A DNA stretch of 64,000 nucleotides from a bacterium (GCA_030550015.1 JAUQQG010000117.1:1-64000); one strand, 5' to 3'. Shown: positions 26,747-33,782, numbered from the stretch's first letter. Program-made: numbers and translations. Notes: generated from the letters alone by a model not told the origin.

Positions 26747-27583
26747 ATGCTCTTGGCAGCCCAGGCTGGTAGCCTCCTTACGCGTATCCGCGAAACTCGC
26801 CCTTTGGTCCACCACCTTACGAACTTCGTCGCGATGAATGACGTAGCGAACGTCACCCTTGCCACTGGTGCGCTCCCGATCATGGCCCATGCTCCCGAGG
26901 AGATGGAAGAGGTCGTTTCTGCTGCCTCCGTCCTTGTACTCAACCTAGGCACATGGACGCAGGAGAGATGGGACGTGATGCTTCTTGCGGCACGCATCGC
27001 CAACAGGCGTGGGATCCCGGTTGTCCTGGATCCCGTGGGCGCGGGGGCCTCTCGAGTTCGTACGGAGAGTGCACTCAAGCTCCTCCGCGAGAAGCGTGTC
27101 ACCGTGGTAAGAGGCAATCGGGGAGAGATCGCCTACCTCACGGGGGCGCTCGCGAGCGTCAGGGGGGTGGAGTCCCTGGGGTCGGACGTCCCTCCCCAGG
27201 ATTTGGCCCAAACCCTGGCCCGGGAACATGGGTGCATTGTTGCGGTTACGGGCCCGCGCGACTGGATCAGCGATGGGAAACGCCTCCTCGCCGTGGACAA
27301 CGGGCACCCCCTCCTCCAGAGAATCACCGGTTCCGGGTGTATGGCCACGGCGGCCATCGGCTGTTTTCTCGCTGTCCCCGGAGATCCTCTCATCGGCACC
27401 GCCGCAGCCCTGGCCTATTTCGGGTACGCTGCCGAGCTGGCAGCGAGGGATTCCAAAGGGCCAGGGAGTTTCCGGGTATCTCTGCTTGACCACCTTGCCT
27501 TGCTCGATGCAGCTTCTCTGGAGGCAGGGGCGCGGATCCTGGAGGATTTCGATCCTGGTGGAGGGCCTCAGGGATCCGGGTGA
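26747..27583 (+). CDS. thiM: Hydroxyethylthiazole kinase
   Basis: A 278-residue ribokinase-fold enzyme that phosphorylates 4-methyl-5-(2-hydroxyethyl)thiazole for thiamin salvage. Seen: HHLTNFVAMNDVAN near the start, LDPVGAGASR in the middle and the phosphate-binding ITGSGCMATA motif near residue 196 with its catalytic Cys. Coupled to thiW. Its last 16 bases overlap the convergent polymerase gene. Confidence 0.95.
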   Translation: MLLAAQAGSLLTRIRETRPLVHHLTNFVAMNDVANVTLATGALPIMAHAPEEMEEVVSAASVLVLNLGTWTQERWDVMLLAARIANRRGIPVVLDPVGAGASRVRTESALKLLREKRVTVVRGNRGEIAYLTGALASVRGVESLGSDVPPQDLAQTLAREHGCIVAVTGPRDWISDGKRLLAVDNGHPLLQRITGSGCMATAAIGCFLAVPGDPLIGTAAALAYFGYAAELAARDSKGPGSFRVSLLDHLALLDAASLEAGARILEDFDPGGGPQGSG

Positions 27584-29763
27584 GGAAAGCCCGCGAGGAC
27601 GCCGAAGGGGGAGAGCAGCGTCTTCGCTGCTTCCAGGACGAGCTCGCTGTATTTCTGCACATCGTAGCTCCAGCCGTCCTGCAGGAGAGCCCACGGCTTG
27701 GCCCGCTCCTCGGGAATCCTGCTGCGGAAGTCGGTGATGACGTACTGTACGGCCTCTCCAGGGTGAAGCCGGACCCCGCGGCGGGCGAGCTGGCGGGCAG
27801 CGATGGCGAGGAGGGTTTCGTGGGTGTAGGACTCCGGGGGTTTGGAGAGCACCTGTTGGATGACGAGGTCCCTCAGCGTGACGTCGCCGTCTCGCAGCCG
27901 TGCCAAGAAGGTTTCCACCACAGCGACCACTTCAGGGAGCCGCTCTTGGAGTTCGTGAAGGGTGCTGGCGGAGGCCAGGACCTCCACCATGCGCTGTTGC
28001 GCCTCCCGCACAATGGGGGGGAGGTCCGAACGCCGGAGCTCAATCCCCCGCACTTTTACAGTCCCGTCCTCGAAGACGCCCACGAAGCGGTTAGGGACCC
28101 CCAGGCGACGACGGATCCTGGACGGGATGAAAGCGATCCAGCGATAACGACCCTCTAGGAGGATGGGAATCCCTGTGGCCTCTGTGATCTCCTGAACCAA
28201 CGCCTCCACCTCCTCTGGGCAGCTGCCAGCCTTATGGATCCAGAGGGAATCCACGATGGCATGGAGGAGGCGGAATCCCCGTGACTCGGCGAGTTCTTTC
28301 GCCCGCAGCAACAGCTCCCGGCTGTAGGCAGTAACGGCTTCGTGCGCCTCGATCCTTCCGAACCGGGCGTTCCGGTATCCGAGGTAACCGAAGCACGTCA
28401 CAAGACACCACTTCAGGGCGTTCTGGCGGTGCTCGTAGACTATCCGCTCCTCCCCTGGGGTCTGCCGCATGAGGTGCTTGTAGGCAAGACGTTTCTCAAT
28501 CAGCGGCGCGAGCACCTGGGGGATCAATCCCTTCCTCCTCCGGCACACAGAGTACCCAATCTCCGGAACGCGGTGGTCTGGGCAACACGCGCATCCCAGC
28601 GTCTCGGGGGAGATGTTGAACCGCGCCATGATCATGGGGTACATCGAGGCAAAATCCAGCTCAAACACGTCCTCGTAGACGCCGATCGGAGGAAGGTAAA
28701 CGAGCCCCCCTTTGTCCGTACGGAGGAGTTCGAGGGCCGACTTGAACTCCTCGGCCTGGCGTTTCCGCCAGGGGATGAGGATCCCCTGGCGGACCGCCGT
28801 GTCCAGCTGCATGGAGGTGATTGCCGTCCCTGTGGTGGTCCGCGCGAGGCGTTGTACTGGGATCTTTGCTAGGCGAGCGACCTCCACCAACCCTTCGAGG
28901 CCGCTCTCCCCCATCAGGAAAGAGTTCACAGTATCGACGTGCAACCGCCCTCTGAAGAGTTGGGCTCCTGCACGATAGACCCACCGGCCGTACGTGTAAA
29001 AAGAGTACCCTCGCCGAGCTAAGGTCGTCCGCTCGCGGTTGAATGGAAGGGGAATCCCAGTCATCCGGCTGAGGCGCTCCAGCCGGGGGATGAGGAAGGA
29101 ATCCCCCCACTCCGTCAGGATGATGTCGGGGTCGTACCGGGTGAACAGCGAGCGCAGGCTCTCCAGGAGATCTACGGGCCCGTCCCCATCGAGAACGATG
29201 GTCTGCCCCTCTATCGTTGCCTCCAGGAAACTCCTCCGGCCGTGGGGGGCGATGATCGGGTCTCCCTCCAGCCGGAGGTGAATCATGGTGAGGGGCGGAA
29301 GGTGGTAGGAGAGATCCCAGGGGGAGTCCTCCAGTGCAATGGCTTGGACGGTTCCCTGTTCGTGCTCGATGGCGCAGCGGGCCAAGGGGAAGAGGCCGGA
29401 CTCGTAAAAGTAGAGCTGCTCCAGAGGGATGTCCACGTTGAATAGCTCTATCCCTGGGATGTTTGCAACCAAGCGCACCATGGAAGGGAAGTGCGCAGGC
29501 GAAGTTGTCAGCTCGATCACAGGCCGCTCCCTTCCACTGAAGAAGTCGACCCTGCTGGTCGTGCGCAAAGTCACGGGGGCGCGGCATCGCTGGAGAACGG
29601 CCTCCACCTGGCGGCGTACCCTTGGAGGACCATCGGCATAGCAACGGAGGGAGACAGGGTGGGTGAGGCGGAGGCGGCGGCCTTGCCCGTCTATGAGCCA
29701 GAGGACCATCCCTCTCTCCCCAGGGTAGGCGTCAAGGATCCACGCGGTGATCTGCTCGCCCAC
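27568..29763 (-). CDS. Degenerate family-B DNA polymerase (PolB2-like)
   Basis: A 731-residue B-family polymerase, well off the E. coli Pol II type. Polymerase motif A is intact (DFASMYPMIM). Motif B, normally KxxxNSxYG, reads KWCLVTCFGYLGY, and motif C, normally YGDTDS, reads HAIVDSL, keeping only the second Asp. The exonuclease domain is present but Exo I (LRLEG) and Exo II (TEWGDSFLI) lack the usual Asp residues, so proofreading is probably lost. A Cys cluster (CACC, later C) sits between motifs A and B. GTG 29763 is taken because GGAGAGG lies 5 bases upstream. Third gene of the SOS-type operon; likely a translesion enzyme or a scaffold. Confidence 0.85.
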   Translation of the reverse strand: MGEQITAWILDAYPGERGMVLWLIDGQGRRLRLTHPVSLRCYADGPPRVRRQVEAVLQRCRAPVTLRTTSRVDFFSGRERPVIELTTSPAHFPSMVRLVANIPGIELFNVDIPLEQLYFYESGLFPLARCAIEHEQGTVQAIALEDSPWDLSYHLPPLTMIHLRLEGDPIIAPHGRRSFLEATIEGQTIVLDGDGPVDLLESLRSLFTRYDPDIILTEWGDSFLIPRLERLSRMTGIPLPFNRERTTLARRGYSFYTYGRWVYRAGAQLFRGRLHVDTVNSFLMGESGLEGLVEVARLAKIPVQRLARTTTGTAITSMQLDTAVRQGILIPWRKRQAEEFKSALELLRTDKGGLVYLPPIGVYEDVFELDFASMYPMIMARFNISPETLGCACCPDHRVPEIGYSVCRRRKGLIPQVLAPLIEKRLAYKHLMRQTPGEERIVYEHRQNALKWCLVTCFGYLGYRNARFGRIEAHEAVTAYSRELLLRAKELAESRGFRLLHAIVDSLWIHKAGSCPEEVEALVQEITEATGIPILLEGRYRWIAFIPSRIRRRLGVPNRFVGVFEDGTVKVRGIELRRSDLPPIVREAQQRMVEVLASASTLHELQERLPEVVAVVETFLARLRDGDVTLRDLVIQQVLSKPPESYTHETLLAIAARQLARRGVRLHPGEAVQYVITDFRSRIPEERAKPWALLQDGWSYDVQKYSELVLEAAKTLLSPFGVLAGFPHPDP

Positions 29764-30019
29764 GATTCCTCTCCAGGGAATCCAGCCTGCGTTCAAGAGA
29801 TCGCACCCGCTTGAGTGTCTCGAGGAGCATGCAAACCAGCATCGTTTCGAAGGGAACTGGGTGGCTGGCATAGGCGGCTTCGGCAGAATGGTGCCGTGCT
29901 GCTTCAAACAGCTCATCCAGGACCTCCTGGTCCTCTCGCCGCAACGCCCTCCGGAACGGCATCCAGCGCTCGATCTCTTCCAGAACGAGGTTGGTCATGG
30001 TACGCAGCGTCCGTCCCAT
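29732..30019 (-). CDS. Small helical protein of the polymerase cassette
   Basis: A 95-residue acidic-and-basic, all-helical product I do not recognise. ATG 30019 follows AAAGGAGTGAGGTGCG. It begins 6 bases after the RecA-like gene stops and overlaps the polymerase start by 32 bases, so it is translated in step with both. The C-terminus has a coiled-coil-like run (LLETLKRVRSLERRLDSLER). The place and size suggest an adaptor joining the RecA-fold protein to the polymerase; that is inference. Confidence 0.75.
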   Translation of the reverse strand: MGRTLRTMTNLVLEEIERWMPFRRALRREDQEVLDELFEAARHHSAEAAYASHPVPFETMLVCMLLETLKRVRSLERRLDSLERNRGRADHRVDP

Positions 30020-30025
30020 CGCACC

Positions 30026-30673
30026 TCACTCCTTTCCTCTTTGGGAGTACCCCCAGACGAATCTCTTCGAGATCCTGCTGGCGTGGTTAGGATGTTCCTG
30101 GAGCACGAGGTAAGAACCATCGCCTGTTGCCTGAATACGCAAAATCCAAGAGGCCAGGCGGCGCAGCAATGGGAACAAGTGGGCCTCCCGGGATCGTTCC
30201 ACGGGGCTCGGGCAGGCGACGAGAAGATGGCATCGGCGTTTGACCAGGCGCTGGAAAGTCCAGAGAATCCCTCTGAAGATACGATGTGCCTCCGGGTTGG
30301 GCACAGCTTCGTCCCCGAACAGGTCCAGGAGGCCGAGGAGGAGGACTGGGCTGGCCTCCCCACAGAGGGCAGGGAGGCGTTTGGTGATTAGGACCTCAAG
30401 CTGGTGTACGGTGAAAGCCCTGGCGATGCTGACGCGAGCCAACCATCGTTCAGGGATCTCCCCCGCTGCCCTCGCCGCGTCGGAGATGATGTAGGGATCA
30501 AAGGCGTTCCCAGCGTCCACGACGATCAGGTGAGAAGCTCGTCCTTGTCCTGGTTGCCTTCTCTCGAGGAATGTGCGGGCGGTAGTCCACATGGCAACGG
30601 TCATGCATGTGTGGTCCCCGCAAAAGAGGACCAGTTCACCATAGCTGAGAGGAAAAAGGTCTAGAAAGTTCAT
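30026..30673 (-). CDS. RecA/RadA-fold protein lacking Walker A
   Basis: A 215-residue protein with the RecA/Rad51-like core: a strand with VVDAGNAFDPYII corresponding to the IDTEgtFrperi segment, IARAFTVHQLEVLI as in RadA, and PVLLLGLLDLFGDE at the Walker B strand. The P-loop position reads CGDHTCMTVAM with no GKT/S, and the Walker B Asp is replaced by Gly, so ATP hydrolysis is doubtful. First gene after a LexA-box promoter. By analogy with ImuA, a RecA-like partner of an SOS polymerase, it may target the polymerase to RecA-coated DNA. Confidence 0.75.
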   Translation of the reverse strand: MNFLDLFPLSYGELVLFCGDHTCMTVAMWTTARTFLERRQPGQGRASHLIVVDAGNAFDPYIISDAARAAGEIPERWLARVSIARAFTVHQLEVLITKRLPALCGEASPVLLLGLLDLFGDEAVPNPEAHRIFRGILWTFQRLVKRRCHLLVACPSPVERSREAHLFPLLRRLASWILRIQATGDGSYLVLQEHPNHASRISKRFVWGYSQRGKE

Positions 30674-30694
30674 AGGCGCACCCGGTCTGAGGTT

Positions 30695-30723
30695 ATTATA
30701 TCGAACTTATGTTCGCATGTCAA
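30695..30723 (-). promoter_or_regulatory. Consensus sigma-70 promoter of the polymerase cassette
   Basis: On the minus strand TTGACA (30723-30718) and TATAAT (30700-30695) are both perfect consensus hexamers, separated by exactly 17 bases. The -10 is 21 bases before the RecA-like ATG, leaving a very short leader. No other promoter in the window is this close to consensus, as expected where a strong repressor holds it off. Confidence 0.9.
30702..30715 (-). promoter_or_regulatory. LexA (SOS) box
   Basis: CGAACATAAGTTCG: perfect 5-base arms CGAAC and GTTCG with a 4-base spacer, the Gram-positive-type LexA site. It lies wholly within the 17-base spacer between -35 and -10, so LexA would occlude RNA polymerase. 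Controls the RecA-like/small protein/polymerase operon. Confidence 0.9.
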
Positions 30724-30756
30724 CTTCCCTCATGGAGTGAGGAAGAACCTGGCGTA

Positions 30757-30786
30757 TTGACGTCCTCTGGTGCGCGGTGCTACCAA
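30757..30786 (+). promoter_or_regulatory. Possible promoter of the AmmB-like gene
   Basis: TTGACG at 30757-30762 and TACCAA at 30781-30786 with an 18-base spacer, 25 bases before the start codon. The -10 is weak. Confidence 0.35.
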
Positions 30787-30810
30787 TAAACACGGGTGCG
30801 ATAGGGGGAA

Positions 30811-32010
30811 ATGGCGCTTCCACGCCTCCGGCGTTTTGACGCATATCCTGTTCGCCTTAACGGCCGGGACTTCATCTGCCTGCGCGACCTGGAAGGTGTG
30901 CTCGATGAGCCAGTCCTCCTCTCGCCGCAGGCGTTTCTGGTTGCTACCCTCCTGGACGGGCAACGAGACGTGCTCGATATCCAGGCGGAGTATGCCCGGC
31001 GGTCGGGCGGAGATCTCCTCCTTTCCTGGGATCTCCAGAGGATCGTGGAAGAGCTGGACCGATACGGCCTTCTAGAAACTCAGACGTTCACAGAGCGCCG
31101 CAAGCAGTTGGAGGAGTCCTTCCGGAACGCACCGGTCCGGTCTCCCTATCACGCTGGCAAGGCCTACCCATCGGATCCCGACGTCCTGCGCACACAGCTC
31201 TCAGGGTATTTCGCAACGGTAGATCCCCGGGAGCTCAACGGTCTCAAGCCGCGCGGAATTATCGTGCCGCACATCGACTTCGCCCGCGGCGGTTGGTGCT
31301 ATGCTTGGGGATACGCTGCCCTTCATCCGTATCAGCGGAGGACATACATTGTGCTTGGGGTTGCCCATTCCGGGCCACCCGTGCCGTTCGTGCTCACGAG
31401 GAAACCTTTCCAGACGCCCCTCGGCGTGATGGAGGTGGATCAGAACCTCGCGGATGCACTCCAGAGGGAAGCGGGCGACCTTACAGAGTACGAGGCGATC
31501 CACCGCACCGAACACTCGGTGGAGTTCCAAGTTCTCTTCCTTCAGCACATGGCGGGAAGCCGTCCCATACGTATCCTTCCGCTCCTGTGTGCAAACCTAG
31601 AAGAATGGGCAAAGGAAGGTTCCCCACGCGACGTGGAGGCGATCGAGCGGGTGATCCAGGTGCTCCGTGACCTAGTGCTGCAGGCAAGGGGAGAAATTGG
31701 GGTGATCGCGAGCGTGGACTTCAGCCATGTCGGCCCGCGCTTTGGAGACGTCGAACCTGTCGGGCCCGCTCTTGCTTCGCGGACCTCGCTGGATGATCGG
31801 GCGGCGCTAGAGGCCATTGTCCGCGGCGATGCTGAGGAGTTCTGGAGGACGATCACTAGGAGAGGGAACCCAAACCGCATCGACGCCCTCTCTGCTGTGT
31901 ACGTGGCGTTGCGACTTCTCGAACCTGTGCAAGGGAAGCTCCTCCGCTATGGCCAGGCTCAGGATCCCGCGGGCGGCCTTGTCTCCTTCGCGAGCCTCGC
32001 CCTCCTGTAG
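30811..32010 (+). CDS. amrB: AmmeMemoRadiSam system protein B (MEMO1 family) with N-terminal extension
   Basis: A 399-residue protein. Residues about 115-395 are a MEMO1 domain, with metal-site-like residues in IIVPHIDFARGG, VLGVAHSGPP, HRTEHSVEFQ and VIASVDFSHVG. Residues 1-100 are an added small domain (LSPQAFLVATLLDGQRD, then LQRIVEELDRYGLLE) resembling a PqqD-like winged-helix unit. The AMMECR1 (A) and radical SAM partners that usually accompany it are not in the window. The start follows ATAGGGGGAA. Biochemical role of the bacterial system is unknown. Confidence 0.85.
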   Translation: MALPRLRRFDAYPVRLNGRDFICLRDLEGVLDEPVLLSPQAFLVATLLDGQRDVLDIQAEYARRSGGDLLLSWDLQRIVEELDRYGLLETQTFTERRKQLEESFRNAPVRSPYHAGKAYPSDPDVLRTQLSGYFATVDPRELNGLKPRGIIVPHIDFARGGWCYAWGYAALHPYQRRTYIVLGVAHSGPPVPFVLTRKPFQTPLGVMEVDQNLADALQREAGDLTEYEAIHRTEHSVEFQVLFLQHMAGSRPIRILPLLCANLEEWAKEGSPRDVEAIERVIQVLRDLVLQARGEIGVIASVDFSHVGPRFGDVEPVGPALASRTSLDDRAALEAIVRGDAEEFWRTITRRGNPNRIDALSAVYVALRLLEPVQGKLLRYGQAQDPAGGLVSFASLALL

Positions 32011-32078
32011 AGAGGCGGGCGCTTCCTTTGACGACCTTTCCTAAAGGACCTCCACACCAAAGAGCATGGTGGTGAGGG

Positions 32079-32564
32079 TCAGAATGTAGCAAAGGGGACG
32101 ATTCCTGTCTCGCCGATAGCATAGATCACCAGAGGGCCCTGGCGCGCACCGTCCATGCCCGGTGATCCTGGAGGCATTCCCGGCAAGGCGATACCTTTGA
32201 TCTTCGGCTTCGTCTGGAGCAGCTTTGTAATCGCTGCGGCAGGGACGTGCCCTTCTACGAAATAGTTTCCCATGATCAGGGTGTGGCAGCTGCGCATACT
32301 CTGTGGAATTCCCCATCGATCCTTAATCTTCTCAGGATCCTGCACCGGCATCAACCTGATGCCGAAGCCCGCGGACGTGAGGTAATCCGCGTAGCTCCTG
32401 CAGCACCCTCAGGTGGGGGAGAAGTAGATGTCCCCCACGATAGGTTTCCCCGGTTGCGCAGCACGTGCACTCTCCAGGAGCTGTGGGGACAGGGCTGCAA
32501 GCATTGCGGTGATCACTCCGACCAGCAGGGCTGCTTGCACAGCGCGCTTCTGAGCGGGACGCAT
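32079..32564 (-). CDS. DUF411 thioredoxin-like metal protein with in-frame TGA (candidate selenoprotein)
   Basis: Read from ATG 32564, which has AGGAGGT 7 bases upstream, the frame encodes a signal peptide (AALLVGVITAMLAAL), then DIYFSPT, then TGA at codon 52, then GCCRSYADYL and the rest of DUF411 (SCHTLIMGNYFVEGHVPAAAI, GIALPGMPPGSPGM) to a stop at 32079. DUF411 proteins have SPTCGCC here, so TGA replaces exactly the first Cys of the CxxC pair. Everything before and after fits the family with no other lesion. Either Sec is inserted (UGCC) or this is a single nonsense mutation. DUF411 proteins are periplasmic and copper- or metal-linked. Confidence 0.75.
32378..32411 (-). promoter_or_regulatory. 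SECIS-like stem-loop beginning at the in-frame TGA
   Basis: Starting at the TGA, TGAGG (32411-32407) pairs with CCTCA (32382-32378); an internal loop follows, then CTGC (32403-32400) pairs with GCGG (32390-32387) including one G-U, closing a 9-base loop AGGAGCTAC. Size and position, directly 3' of UGA and inside the coding region, fit bacterial SECIS elements. Hand-folded only. Confidence 0.45.
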
Positions 32565-32591
32565 GCACGTACCTCCTCGCAAGTGATCTCA

Positions 32592-32613
32592 CAAGAATCC
32601 CCCAGGATTCTTG
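32592..32613 (-). promoter_or_regulatory. Perfect inverted repeat upstream of the DUF411 gene
   Basis: CAAGAATCC (32592-32600) and GGATTCTTG (32605-32613) are perfect 9-base arms around CCCA, 28 bases upstream of the DUF411 start. No U-run follows on either strand, so an operator for a metal or redox regulator is more likely than a terminator. Confidence 0.45.
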
Positions 32614-32690
32614 CGGGGGCCTCGACACGAGATGGGGCGGCCCTTGGGCCTCGGCCCAGGGCGCGCCCCTTCCCAAGGTCATTCGGAGTA

Positions 32691-32722
32691 CCCCGGCAAA
32701 ACTCCTTCGACTCCTGCCGGGG
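32691..32722 (-). terminator. GC-rich hairpin after the PepSY-like gene
   Basis: CCCCGGCA (32691-32698) and TGCCGGGG (32715-32722) form an 8-bp stem with a 16-base loop, 33 bases after the PepSY-like gene stop. No T-run follows, so it is at best a weak or Rho-assisted terminator. Confidence 0.35.
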
Positions 32723-32754
32723 CTCACCTGAAAAATCGGGGATACTTGGACGCA

Positions 32755-33474
32755 CTAGTCAAGCTCCTTCTCCCGGATAAAGTCCCCGTGCCAGTAGTGG
32801 TACCACACCGCGCCTGTGTAGCCGTTGACGCTGAGCATGCCTACAATCTTCCCCCCACGGGCCACGTGGATCGTATAGTACCCGTAAAAGGTGTGGACAT
32901 CCTCCGCGGTCGCCCCGGGCATGACCGTTGCAAGGTAGCGGTTGGCGATCTGCTTCGCCTGTTCCTTCGTCACGGGCATGGCTGAGGGCGGAGTGATCCG
33001 TGTAGGCGCTTGGTACCCCCACCGTGGGCCCCAGCCAAAGCCACCCATCATACCGTAGCCACCTCGCCAAGCAACCATATGACCGTATTTCGTGTTCCAC
33101 ATCATATTCGGGCCAGGCTCGGGGTAGACAGCACCGGTGAATCGATCGACGAGTAGCTCAAACGCGCCGATGCCGGTGCTTTTCTCCTTCACGACGACGT
33201 AGAAATTCCGAGTGAACTCCATGATCTCTTCCAATATGAGGTCAGGGTTGCCATAGGAGGCAACAGCCTGCCGGGCAATCTCCACGGCGCGTTCCAGCGA
33301 AATCGGCTGGGCATTCGGGGGAACTGCTCCCCAAAAGCCAAAGTGGGGACACGCCCCAGGACCGTATCCCCCCATCATCCATGGGCCAGGCCAATACGGC
33401 TGGGCAAATACGGGGATTGCAGAAACGAGTACCCCTGCGATGGCAAGGATCCAGGCGAACTTCTTCACCCTCAT
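32755..33474 (-). CDS. Secreted PepSY-like protein rich in Met and Gly
   Basis: A 239-residue exported protein. Signal peptide KKFAWILAIAGVLVSAIPVFAQ, cleaved near residue 25. Two PepSY-like repeats follow: ISLERAVEIARQAVASYGNPD with a DRFTGAVYPEPG strand, and VTKEQAKQIANRYL with VNGYTGAVWYHYWHG. Met/Gly/Trp-rich stretches (PWMMGGYGPGACPHF, GGYGMMGGFGWGPRWG) between them could bind copper or another soft metal. ATG 33474 follows GGAAGGGG. Lies between the metal-linked DUF411 gene and feoAB. Function not established. Confidence 0.75.
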   Translation of the reverse strand: MRVKKFAWILAIAGVLVSAIPVFAQPYWPGPWMMGGYGPGACPHFGFWGAVPPNAQPISLERAVEIARQAVASYGNPDLILEEIMEFTRNFYVVVKEKSTGIGAFELLVDRFTGAVYPEPGPNMMWNTKYGHMVAWRGGYGMMGGFGWGPRWGYQAPTRITPPSAMPVTKEQAKQIANRYLATVMPGATAEDVHTFYGYYTIHVARGGKIVGMLSVNGYTGAVWYHYWHGDFIREKELD

Positions 33475-33782
33475 CACCCCTTCCTTGGTAGTCTTATCTC
33501 TGAGGTCATCCCCCTCCACTACTGATCCTACGAGAGGGATATGAAGAATCTTTGAAGGGAAAATGGGAAGATTGTGAAAGGGCTTCAGGTGGTGTCTGAG
33601 AGAGGGAAGCGGCGAAATGCCTGCTACCACCTACACCGAACCAGTACACAAGAAGGTGGGCGTCCTATCCTCGGAAATCTTCCCCAAAAATCGGGTCTTC
33701 GCCCGATGGTGAGCGTGTCCATTGTGGAGTATCTTTTCTTAGGAGATCCTTACGAATCCTGATAGGGTATCCTTAGAAAGCG
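33475..33782. other. 308-base divergent control region between the PepSY-like gene and feoA
   Basis: No gene seen. It holds an imperfect palindrome beside feoA (TTCTTAGGA at 33736-33744 and TCCTTAGAA at 33770-33778), which could be a metal-regulator site, and a hairpin with U-run on the minus strand at 33685-33707 inside the probable leader of the PepSY-like gene. No convincing -35/-10 pair could be placed for either gene. Confidence 0.5.
33685..33707 (-). terminator. Intrinsic-terminator-like hairpin in the PepSY-gene leader
   Basis: On the minus strand ATCGGG (33707-33702), loop CGAAGA, CCCGAT (33695-33690), then TTTTT. No minus-strand gene ends just upstream, so in the sense direction it lies about 215 bases before the PepSY-like gene. 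That arrangement is the hallmark of leader attenuation, although the leader itself matches no riboswitch I know. Confidence 0.5.

Noticed and set aside
32079-32354. Short 91-codon DUF411 protein starting at an internal ATG
   Set aside because: It would lack the signal peptide and the CGCC motif, and has no Shine-Dalgarno; the full frame with an internal TGA explains the upstream homology better.
32691-32722. Canonical intrinsic terminator
   Set aside because: The hairpin is strong but has no following T-run on either strand; listed only with low confidence.
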